DNA from: JAFGMQ01 sp036733345
Lineage (GTDB): Bacteria > Desulfobacterota > DSM-4660 > Desulfatiglandales > Desulfatiglandaceae
Direction: 5' to 3'
DNA length: 39,289 nt
Assembly (NCBI GenBank): GCA_036733345.1
Contig: DAINAR010000028.1
Location: 1 to 39,289, forward strand
This document shows positions 17,077 to 24,361 of the stretch, one piece after another. Position numbers and translations under genes: made by a program. Each line of letters begins with the position of its first letter. Within the stretch, counting starts at the first letter, position 1. The notes below the pieces were generated by a model. The model searched no databases. It saw only the letters and a list, made by a program, of their open reading frames with translations, and was not told where the DNA came from.

Positions 17077-18741
17077 ATGAAACCCGTAAGATATGACCGA
17101 AATGAAATTGAAAAAAACCTCAGGGAAGGCTATTGGGATAAAACTATTCTTCCAGATTACTGGGACAGAAACGCCAGAAAATGGCCTGATAAAGTCGGCC
17201 TTGTAGATTCTAAGGGAGGTAAACTGACCTGGTCCGAAGCCAAATTAAAGATTGACAGGATCGCCTTGGCCTTGATCAAAGATCTAAAACTTCCGCGTGA
17301 TTCAAAATTGATGGTTCAGTTACCCAACACCGTGGAGCATGTACTTGTTCGCCTTGCCTGCGAAAAAGCCGGGGTTCTTTCGATTCCGGAAATGACAACC
17401 TTCAGACAAGCAGAGCTTTCTGAAATTGCAGGTCGCACCGGTGCGGATGGGATTGTAATACAGAGGGAATACCGGAAATTTGATCACTATGAGGCTGCAA
17501 AGGAACTACAGGCCGAGTTTCCACATTTGAAACATATCATTGTTGTTGGAGATGATGTGCCGGAAGGAGCAATTTCTCTTAATAAAATCATGGAACACCC
17601 ATATGAAGATGAATATGATCTTATTGAGATAGCTGCACGCAAACTGGACCCTGTAGAAGAAGTAGGGTTTTTGATCACCACTACAGGAACTACGGGCCTC
17701 CCCAAGCTTATTGAACACAGGATTGCGGCTCGTGAAATATGGACAGGCAAATCTCATGTAAGGAATTGGGACCTTGGTCCCGATGACTGTGTCCTGGCAA
17801 TAGCGCCTCTTGCCGGGGCGGCCGGAGGAACACCAGCCTATGTTACTGCACCAATAGGCGGTGCAAAGATTGCCCTTGAATATCAATACAAGGGCGAGGA
17901 AACACTTGAATTTATTCAGCAGGAAAAAGCAACGGTACTTGCCCTGGTGCCGACCCAGTTGGCCAGACTGCTGGAGTTGCCACTCGAAAAGTATGATCTA
18001 TCCTCACTTCGAATGCTTAAAAGCGCCGGAGGATACCTTCCTCCGCCTCTCGCAAAGGAAGCTGAAGAAAAATTCCATTGTCCCATACTCGGAACTTATG
18101 GAACACAGGATACCGGGTCAATTTCCGGGGTGCCTATCACAGCATCCGAGGAAATGAGATATACAACGGTGGGCCGTCTGCATCCAGGAATTGAAATAAA
18201 GATACTTGATGATGATGGGAATCAGGTCCCTGAGGGTGGAGTGGGAACTCTCTGGTTCAAGGGCCCCGGCAATTCGATTGGTTATTATAAAGACCTTGAA
18301 AAAACCATGTCTGAAGCCTTCGATGAAAACGGATTTGCCACACCTGGAGATCTGGTAACAGCTCTTGATGATGGCTACCTGAAGATCATGGGGCGGAAAA
18401 AGAATATTATTATCCGCGGTGGTCAAAATATCTATCCCAAAGAAATCGAAGACTACCTGTTATCTCATGCCAAGGTTACGGATGTTGCAATAGTCCCCAT
18501 GCCCGACCCGCAAATGGGAGAACGTGCATGTGCCTTTATGACATTAAAGAAAGGAGAAACATTTTCCTTTGAAGAAATGGTAGAGTACCTGAAAAGCAAA
18601 AAAATCGCACCATTTAAACTTCCTGAAAGGCTGGAGGTTGTAGAAGCGTTCCCCCAGGTGGGTGAAAGTGGAAAAGTCGACCGTAAGGAAATGGTGAAGA
18701 TCGTCACTGAAAAACTAAAGGCCGAAGGAATAATCTCCTGA
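17077..18741 (+). CDS. Adenylate-forming aryl acid ligase (2,3-dihydroxybenzoate-AMP ligase-like)
   Basis: This ANL-superfamily enzyme activates a carboxylate with ATP, probably then forming a CoA thioester. It has TTTGTTGLPKL as the P-loop (about residue 205), YGTQDTGS, the GDL hinge region, GRKKNIIIRGGQNIYPKEIE and the C-terminal catalytic Lys in ESGKVDRKEM. The N-terminus (GYWDKTILPDYWDRNA) and the LPKLI variant recall 2,3-dihydroxybenzoate-AMP ligases more than benzoate-CoA ligases. Length is 554 residues. The frame is open from a TTG at 17041, but TAGGAGGAAA directly precedes the ATG at 17077. It sits 91 bases after ubiD, as expected for an enzyme that traps the carboxylation product. 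There is no carrier protein, so CoA is the likely acceptor. Confidence 0.85.
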   Translation: MKPVRYDRNEIEKNLREGYWDKTILPDYWDRNARKWPDKVGLVDSKGGKLTWSEAKLKIDRIALALIKDLKLPRDSKLMVQLPNTVEHVLVRLACEKAGVLSIPEMTTFRQAELSEIAGRTGADGIVIQREYRKFDHYEAAKELQAEFPHLKHIIVVGDDVPEGAISLNKIMEHPYEDEYDLIEIAARKLDPVEEVGFLITTTGTTGLPKLIEHRIAAREIWTGKSHVRNWDLGPDDCVLAIAPLAGAAGGTPAYVTAPIGGAKIALEYQYKGEETLEFIQQEKATVLALVPTQLARLLELPLEKYDLSSLRMLKSAGGYLPPPLAKEAEEKFHCPILGTYGTQDTGSISGVPITASEEMRYTTVGRLHPGIEIKILDDDGNQVPEGGVGTLWFKGPGNSIGYYKDLEKTMSEAFDENGFATPGDLVTALDDGYLKIMGRKKNIIIRGGQNIYPKEIEDYLLSHAKVTDVAIVPMPDPQMGERACAFMTLKKGETFSFEEMVEYLKSKKIAPFKLPERLEVVEAFPQVGESGKVDRKEMVKIVTEKLKAEGIIS

Positions 18742-19020
18742 TGCTGATGGAACCTAATCAGCCAATTATATTTGTATATCAGTAATGTAATTGGCATCTC
18801 AACTATTCCTGATCACCAGCAGGGTTTTAGATGTTTGGCGTCGCTATTATTTTAGATTCCGCTGCAAGTTGCAGGGAAAGCAGCCGCCATATGGCGTAAG
18901 GGAGGAGCCCATCATAATAAAAGGGTTAATACGCCGCAGATGATTCCTTGATGGTGAATCAGGGGTACCTTTTCTAATCTGTTTGCATATTCTGTGCAAT
19001 ACAAAAACAGGAGTTCCTTT
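18742..19020 (+). promoter_or_regulatory. Dyad-rich spacer between the ligase and the third Tm-1-like gene
   Basis: This 279-base spacer has no gene. It holds CTGCAA-G-TTGCAG (18862-18874), the perfect palindrome CGCCATATGGCG (18885-18896) and TGATTC/GAATCA (18941-18946 and 18956-18961). The structures lie within 100 bases of each other in an otherwise tightly packed operon. They do not match any riboswitch core I know. They may be a structured RNA, operator sites for an internal promoter, or remains of a mobile element. Confidence 0.45.
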
Positions 19021-20265
19021 ATGAATCGTTCAATAGTGATACTGGTAATGGCTGAAGAAAAATGGGAAGAGGCTGATTTTCTCCGCCAGCAAATAGAACT
19101 AATCGGGCATCGTGCTAAAATACTCGATATGGGACTTACCGGTTCTTCCCAGGGAGTATGTCAAATTTCCCGTGAAGAGGTAATCTCTGCAAGCGGACGA
19201 CCCCATGAAGAAGTCTTGTCAGTAACTGACAGGGGTAAACGAATGCCTATAATGGTCGATGGCGGAATCCAGATCGTTCGAAAACTGTTTGATGAAGGAG
19301 AACTTTCCGGAATCATAAGTGTAGGAGGAACTACCGGTACCCGCATGGGATCAAGTATTATGAAATCTTTGCCCTTCGGGTTTCCCAAACTTGCTGTTTC
19401 GAGTACTGCCGCACTTCCCGGACTTTCTTCTCGTTATATAGGTACAGCGGATATTACATTGATGCACTCTGTTATTGAATTTGCCGGGCTTAATGATCTG
19501 CTGAGAAATGTACTTGCAAGGGCTGCGGGGGCCATATGTGCCATGGTGGAAAGCGGTGAGCGTGTTCCAATCCAGCTTCCTGAAAAAGGCAATAAACCAC
19601 TAATTGCCATGACTCACTTTGGACCCAGTGAAGAGTGTGCAGTTCATGTACGAAAGCTCCTGGAAGAGAAGGGCTGGCAGGTAATCGGATTCTCAGCCGC
19701 AGGTATCGGAGACAGGGCCATGGAAGAAATAATAGAATCAAAGGATATCTTCGGTGCCGTAATTGATCTGACACCTGGCGGTGTTGGTGAAGAATTGTTT
19801 GGATTCAGCCGCAAGGCAGGCCCCACCAGACTCGAAGCTGCCGGAAAGAAAAACCTGCCCCAGGTAATTGCTCCGTGCAGCGTTAATTTTGGAAGCCCTC
19901 TTAAAAAGAACTATTTGCCTGAGTACGACCAGCGGAAAAAATATGTCTATGACTCGGCACGCACCTTTGTAAGGCTCTCTGAAGAAGAACTTATCCAGGT
20001 AGCTGACGTCATTGCAGAGAAGCTTAACAGATCCGGAGGACCTGTTAAGGTTGTAATTCCCCTTGGAGGCTGGTCTTCAGTTGATAAACGCGGAACTCCT
20101 TTTTACGATGCCAATCTTGACAGGATATTTGTAGATCAGCTGAAGAAAAAACTGTCCAGTGCAATTGAGGTTAGAGAGGTAGATGCCGATCTTGAAACTC
20201 TGGAGTTCGCCAGTGCTGTTGTTCAGGCATTTGAAGACATAATGCCAAAAGAGGTTATTCATTGA
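19021..20265 (+). CDS. Tm-1-like/UPF0261 protein, copy 3 (divergent)
   Basis: Third family member, 414 residues, recognised by VGGTTGTRMGSS, GFPKLAVSSTAA, GTADITLMHSV and the C-terminal VIPLGGWSSVD. The N-terminal TKG signature is gone (VMAEEKWEEADF), the VPG-x-x-D motif reads APCSVNF, and the HN segment reads VYDSARTFVR. Three independent signature sites are thus changed, so it may have lost or altered the activity of copy 1 while keeping the fold. AGGAG lies before the ATG at 19021. Its stop overlaps the TTG start of the next gene, and UbiX follows, so it is tied to the UbiD/UbiX half of the pathway. Confidence 0.8.
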   Translation: MNRSIVILVMAEEKWEEADFLRQQIELIGHRAKILDMGLTGSSQGVCQISREEVISASGRPHEEVLSVTDRGKRMPIMVDGGIQIVRKLFDEGELSGIISVGGTTGTRMGSSIMKSLPFGFPKLAVSSTAALPGLSSRYIGTADITLMHSVIEFAGLNDLLRNVLARAAGAICAMVESGERVPIQLPEKGNKPLIAMTHFGPSEECAVHVRKLLEEKGWQVIGFSAAGIGDRAMEEIIESKDIFGAVIDLTPGGVGEELFGFSRKAGPTRLEAAGKKNLPQVIAPCSVNFGSPLKKNYLPEYDQRKKYVYDSARTFVRLSEEELIQVADVIAEKLNRSGGPVKVVIPLGGWSSVDKRGTPFYDANLDRIFVDQLKKKLSSAIEVREVDADLETLEFASAVVQAFEDIMPKEVIH

Positions 20266-20666
20266 AAGAAATCAATTTTGATGTAAACACTGACAGCGGA
20301 GATTTTGACATCCAGGCTAATGTGCGTTTCATAGGTAATGATCTGCTCGTTGCAATCTGGGGTGGTGAAAAACCGCATATAGGCGCAGTTTCGGTGGCCC
20401 AGCCCCGTCCAAGCCTTAAAGATCCAAAAAGCATAAGCTCAACGGCATCTGTTATCTGCCTTTTAGGACACAAAGAGGATGAGCTGGCCAAGGCTGCTTC
20501 AGAAATACTTTCGGCTGTATTGAATACAAGGGTGGTTGTTTCAGCCGGCATACACTGGGACAATCTGGACGAGAAAGGTATCGAGAGAGTTATTGAAAAC
20601 AGCAGGCAGATTGTAGATATTATTATTGATAAAATCCTATGCGAATTCGCTTCTAATAGTCTATAA
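20262..20666 (+). CDS. LpdD-like small protein of a UbiD system
   Basis: This 134-residue protein resembles the third component of gallate/hydroxyarylate decarboxylase systems (LpdD/YclD type), which has been proposed to act as a prenylated-flavin chaperone. The features I rely on are the segments LLVAIWGGEKPHIGAVSVA and VVVSAGIHWDNL. It starts with TTG and overlaps the preceding stop by 4 bases (TTGA), with GAGG 8 bases upstream, so it is translationally coupled to copy 3 of the Tm-1-like proteins. UbiX follows 18 bases later. The small gamma subunit of phenylphosphate carboxylase is an alternative. Confidence 0.7.
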   Translation: MKEINFDVNTDSGDFDIQANVRFIGNDLLVAIWGGEKPHIGAVSVAQPRPSLKDPKSISSTASVICLLGHKEDELAKAASEILSAVLNTRVVVSAGIHWDNLDEKGIERVIENSRQIVDIIIDKILCEFASNSL

Positions 20667-20684
20667 AAAATATAAGGGAGATAT

Positions 20685-21245
20685 ATGTCCAGACGAATTG
20701 TTGTAGGTATTTCAGGGGCGAGCGGCGTCATTTACGGTGTGAGATTGCTGAGTCTGCTCAAGGGAATGGACTATGAAACCCATCTCATCATATCCGAGGC
20801 AGGCAAAAAAAATATCGAGATAGAAACACAATACGGAGCTGATGAAATAGCTGCAATGGCCAGTTATACATACGACAATAAGAATATAGGTGCTGCCCTT
20901 GCAAGCGGATCTTTTCTTACAGAAGGAATGGTGGTTGTCCCGTGCACTATTAAAACACTTTCAGGCATAGCCAATTCATTTACGGAAAATCTCCTTATAA
21001 GGACGGCAGACGTTACACTGAAAGAGAAAAGAAAACTTGTCCTGGTGGTCAGGGAAACTCCTCTTCATAAAGGACATCTGAGGCTTATGACTATGGCTGC
21101 GGATATGGGTGCTCATATACTGCCCCCTGTTCCGTCCTTTTACCATGAACCAAAGACCATAGAAGATATAATTGATCAAACTATAGGCAAGATATTTGAT
21201 CACTTTGGAATTCAGCATGACCTGTTCAAACGCTGGGGCAGTTGA
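20685..21245 (+). CDS. ubiX: UbiX-type flavin prenyltransferase
   Basis: This flavoprotein attaches a dimethylallyl group to FMN, making the cofactor that UbiD needs. The sequence has VGISGASGVIYGVRLL at the N-terminus (FMN binding), VPCTIKTLSGIAN in the middle and VVRETPLHKGHLRLM near residue 125, followed by PPVPSFYHEPKTIEDI. The 186-residue length is normal. AAGGGAGAT precedes the ATG. As last gene of the cluster it matches the UbiD at 15576; phylogenetic relatives such as Pad1 share the function. Confidence 0.93.
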   Translation: MSRRIVVGISGASGVIYGVRLLSLLKGMDYETHLIISEAGKKNIEIETQYGADEIAAMASYTYDNKNIGAALASGSFLTEGMVVVPCTIKTLSGIANSFTENLLIRTADVTLKEKRKLVLVVRETPLHKGHLRLMTMAADMGAHILPPVPSFYHEPKTIEDIIDQTIGKIFDHFGIQHDLFKRWGS

Positions 21246-21345
21246 AGCCCGGATCTTTTCACTTTTTCGGTCCTCTTTATCAGCAAATAACAATACCCCT
21301 GTTTTAGAATTTTATTACCTTTGCAAATTATTGTGTATTTTTTCC

Positions 21346-21404
21346 TTGACGTGGTAATTTGATCGGTGGTAAATATCTAATATACAATCTAACGACTGTT
21401 CGTT
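21346..21404 (+). promoter_or_regulatory. tetR promoter with overlapping operator
   Basis: AACGA-CTGT-TCGTT (21391-21404) is a perfect inverted repeat that ends 11 bases before the ATG at 21416. Just upstream is TTGATC (21359-21364), 18 bases before TACAAT (21383-21388); a second option is TTGACG (21346-21351), 18 bases before TAAATA. An operator directly after the -10 suggests autorepression. Confidence 0.6.
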
Positions 21405-21415
21405 TTATAAAGCCA

Positions 21416-22003
21416 ATGAAAAAACTAAGGTCTTCACACAAAAAGAAGATTGTCTACGATACGGCCGCAAAGCTTTTTGCAAAAAAAGGTTACTCTGGCA
21501 CCTCCATACGTGAAATCGCCGAAGCATTAGATCTCCAGAAAAGTTCCCTATACCACTACTTTAAAAGCAAGGAAGATCTGCTGTTTAAGATTATGGATGA
21601 TTCCATGACAGTTGCTCTTCAAAAAATTGACGGCCTTTATCAATCTGAAGTCCCTCCTTTAGAAAAATTACGTGAGTTCATGCATTTTTATGCAAGTTTT
21701 TATGCCGGCGATCGTGATCGCTTAATTTTACTTGTAAATGAGGTTGATCAATTAAGCTCTGTTTATCGAGAAAGGCTTATTTACAAAGAAAGACATTATG
21801 TTGAGGTATTAAAAGGAATTCTATCAGAACTACAACAACAGGGGTTTATGAAACCAATTCCAACGGCTGTAGCATCATTCGCATTTTTTGGAATGGTTCA
21901 CTTTACATACAAATGGTACAGGCAGGATGGGCCTGTTGCCCCTGATCAGCTCGGAGATTTCTTTTGGGATATTTTTACAACCGGTATTTTTGAACAGGAA
22001 TAA
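21416..22003 (+). CDS. TetR/AcrR-family transcriptional regulator
   Basis: A classical TetR N-terminal helix-turn-helix is seen in AAKLFAKKGYSGTSIREIAE and SSLYHYFKSKEDLLF, followed by a helical ligand domain; 195 residues from the ATG at 21416. The frame is open back to a TTG at 21359, but this would place the promoter and operator inside the gene. A perfect inverted repeat CCGGTATT/AATACCGG (21981-21988 and 22002-22009) straddles the stop codon. Regulators of this type next to Liv transporters and acyl-CoA genes often respond to acyl-CoA esters, so it may repress the genes from 22181 to 31589. The ligand is not identifiable. Confidence 0.9.
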   Translation: MKKLRSSHKKKIVYDTAAKLFAKKGYSGTSIREIAEALDLQKSSLYHYFKSKEDLLFKIMDDSMTVALQKIDGLYQSEVPPLEKLREFMHFYASFYAGDRDRLILLVNEVDQLSSVYRERLIYKERHYVEVLKGILSELQQQGFMKPIPTAVASFAFFGMVHFTYKWYRQDGPVAPDQLGDFFWDIFTTGIFEQE

Positions 22004-22180
22004 TACCGGCCTTTGAACCATGTTTTAAACGTGCATAATGAACAGAATTGCACATCAAAGCTGATTGTCTCATAAAATTTCAAACCCCGGAAGGCTTTTC
22101 AAATAGGCCGTCATCAATAAACTCTTTAACTAAATAATTCCGCCAATATTTGCGGGAATTTGAGCTCTGAGGAGGGAGAC

Positions 22181-23461
22181 ATGAAAAAGAAATTTTGGAT
22201 CTTGGTAATTCTGTTATCTCTGGCTTTTATTTTGTCCGCGAACGGGCAGTATGGGTTTGCTGAGGAACCCATAATCATTGCCGTACCAACATCTACAGGA
22301 TTTGTAGAGGGTAAGGAGGGCCTCAGAGTAGTACAAATGGCTGTAGAAGAAATCAACGCAAAGGGTGGTGTAAAGGTAGGAAACTCAATGCGCCCCTTTA
22401 AGGTTGAATCCATTGACATTCGAGATGCTGCCCCGGGAGTGCCTGTACCAGAGGCACTTTTAGGAATTGAAAAAATTATCCTTGAAAAAAAACCTGCTGC
22501 CATTGTTATTGGTCCCTTCCGTTCCGAGGCACTGTTGGCTGCAATGGATATTGTTTCAAAGTACAAGGTCCCAATGCTGGGAACTATTGCCATGACTCCG
22601 GCATCAGAGGCCAAAATTAAGGAGGCCCCGGACAAGTACAAATATATATTCAGGACATGCCTTAATGCCAAGTACCTGGTTAAATATCTGATCGGCACAA
22701 TGGCCTTTATCAATAAGGAGTTCGGATTCAATAAGGTCTACATTATGAATCAGGACGTGGCATGGGCCCGTGCCACTGCAGATTTGATGAAAAAACTGTA
22801 TTTCGACAAGCAGGGCTGGACAGTATTGGACCATGAAGCTTATCCTACAGGAACTTCTGATTTTTCTTCCGCATTGATGAAGGCGAGAGCCAAAGGTGCT
22901 CAGGTAATCCTCCCGATATTCGATATGCCCCAGAGCGGAATCCTTGTAAAACAATGGAACGCTATGAGAGTTCCAGCCCTTTTAGCTGGATTCATCTCTC
23001 CCTTGGCCGGGCCGGGCGCATGGAAGACCTTTGACGGAAAGATCGCAGGGGCAGTAAACTGCAATTTCGAACTTGGAAGTGCCATAGCATCTGAAAAGGT
23101 GGCCATGTCCAAGGCATTTAATGATGCCTACACTAAGAGATGGGGAAAACCGTTAGAGGCAGGGCATTCACCCGGACCTACCTATGATTCCGTCTATATC
23201 CTGTACGAAGCTATTGAACGGGCAGGGAGCCTTGATCCTGATGCAATTGCTGATGAGATTAAAAAGACAGACAGGATGGGGGTTATTGGGCGAATAAAAT
23301 TTGATGATGGTCATCAGGTTATATATGACCTCAATCCGGCCGAGACAGCCGTTGCAGCTGTGTTTCAATGGACTGACAAGGGAAATCGTGTGATTGTATT
23401 TCCCGAGAGTATTGCTGAAGGCAGCATCCAGCTCCCGAAAGGCCTGAAATCACTTAAATAA
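22181..23461 (+). CDS. Branched-chain-type ABC transporter, substrate-binding protein
   Basis: This is an exported receptor of the Liv/HAAT family (type I periplasmic fold). A signal peptide is evident: MKKKFWILVILLSLAFIL followed by a polar stretch and a probable cleavage site near QYGFAEE. The mature protein begins with IIIAVPTSTGFVEGKEG and continues with AVEEINAKGGV, typical of the family. Length is 426 residues. The frame is open from 22160, but GAGGAGGGAG directly precedes the ATG at 22181. Family members bind amino acids, aromatic acids, short amides or urea; the nearby CoA ligase and acyl-CoA genes favour an organic or aromatic acid. Confidence 0.88.
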   Translation: MKKKFWILVILLSLAFILSANGQYGFAEEPIIIAVPTSTGFVEGKEGLRVVQMAVEEINAKGGVKVGNSMRPFKVESIDIRDAAPGVPVPEALLGIEKIILEKKPAAIVIGPFRSEALLAAMDIVSKYKVPMLGTIAMTPASEAKIKEAPDKYKYIFRTCLNAKYLVKYLIGTMAFINKEFGFNKVYIMNQDVAWARATADLMKKLYFDKQGWTVLDHEAYPTGTSDFSSALMKARAKGAQVILPIFDMPQSGILVKQWNAMRVPALLAGFISPLAGPGAWKTFDGKIAGAVNCNFELGSAIASEKVAMSKAFNDAYTKRWGKPLEAGHSPGPTYDSVYILYEAIERAGSLDPDAIADEIKKTDRMGVIGRIKFDDGHQVIYDLNPAETAVAAVFQWTDKGNRVIVFPESIAEGSIQLPKGLKSLK

Positions 23462-23484
23462 CAAAATCAGATAAGGGTTTAAAA

Positions 23485-24357
23485 ATGGTAGCCGGCACAA
23501 TAATATATGCTCTGATTAACAGTTTCATTCTTGCGCTGATGGCCATAGGATTTAATCTCACCTTTGGAATAAGCGGTGTTGCAAACTTCGCCTACGGGGC
23601 ATTTTATGTGCTGGCTGCCTATGTAAGCTGGATACTCCTTAATCTATTGGAGTTCCCGTATCCTGTTTCTGCTGTGATATCAATTCTCTTTACAGTCATT
23701 CTGGGCGCCCTTATGTACAGGTTCGTTCTTTTGCGCGTCCGCGGCCAACCCGTATCCGAGGTAATTGCAACATTCGGGATCGGTCTGTCCATTCTGGAAT
23801 TGTTCAGATATCTTGGATTTATCGGCTTCGAATACACCATGCCGGTCTTCATCGACAAAAGTTTCTTTTTCTTCGGTACTTATGTTGATATGCAAAGAAT
23901 ATTGATTGTAATCATAGGATTGTGCCTGATTATCTTTCTCTGGTTTTTCACACATCATACCTCACTCGGCCTGGCCTTCAGGGGCATAGCACAGGACGAA
24001 AGAACAGCCCTTACCTTTGGGATGGATTCCGACAGGATCGCTACCCTGAGTGTTTCATTCGGCGCGGGCCTGGCTGCTGTTGCATCAACGATTATTATTC
24101 CCCTTGGTACGATTTCGGTTGGTGAAGGTTACGACGTATTGATAAAGGCCCTGGCCGTATGCATTATTGGAGGGCTTGGAAGTACCGGGGGAGTTATCCT
24201 GGCCAGTTTTTTGATCGGTTTTGCCGAACGCTTTACCGATTCCTATATCGGCTCACACTGGACGATGATAGTCAGCCTTGCAGCTATATTGATAGTGCTG
24301 ATAATAAAGCCTTCCGGCCTTTTCGGGAAACAGAAGGAACTTGAAGAAAGGATATAG
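23485..24357 (+). CDS. Liv-type ABC transporter permease (LivH family)
   Basis: This inner-membrane permease has about eight hydrophobic segments in 290 residues. It shows the LivH signature elements NLTFGISGVANFAYGAFYVLAAY near the N-terminus and GRxx-like LGLAFRGIAQDERTALTFGMD before the EAA-like coupling region, then GGLGSTGGVILAS. AAGGGTTT lies before the ATG. It follows the binding protein by 23 bases and overlaps or abuts the second permease gene, as in all HAAT operons. Confidence 0.9.
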   Translation: MVAGTIIYALINSFILALMAIGFNLTFGISGVANFAYGAFYVLAAYVSWILLNLLEFPYPVSAVISILFTVILGALMYRFVLLRVRGQPVSEVIATFGIGLSILELFRYLGFIGFEYTMPVFIDKSFFFFGTYVDMQRILIVIIGLCLIIFLWFFTHHTSLGLAFRGIAQDERTALTFGMDSDRIATLSVSFGAGLAAVASTIIIPLGTISVGEGYDVLIKALAVCIIGGLGSTGGVILASFLIGFAERFTDSYIGSHWTMIVSLAAILIVLIIKPSGLFGKQKELEERI

Positions 24358-24361
24358 TCAG

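Noticed and set aside
17077..18741. Siderophore biosynthesis (EntE-like)
   Set aside because: No isochorismate synthase, carrier protein or non-ribosomal peptide synthetase genes are present; the neighbours are UbiD and UbiX.
18742..19020. Known riboswitch (cobalamin, THF, fluoride, c-di-GMP types)
   Set aside because: None of the conserved core sequences I know is present; only simple dyads are seen.
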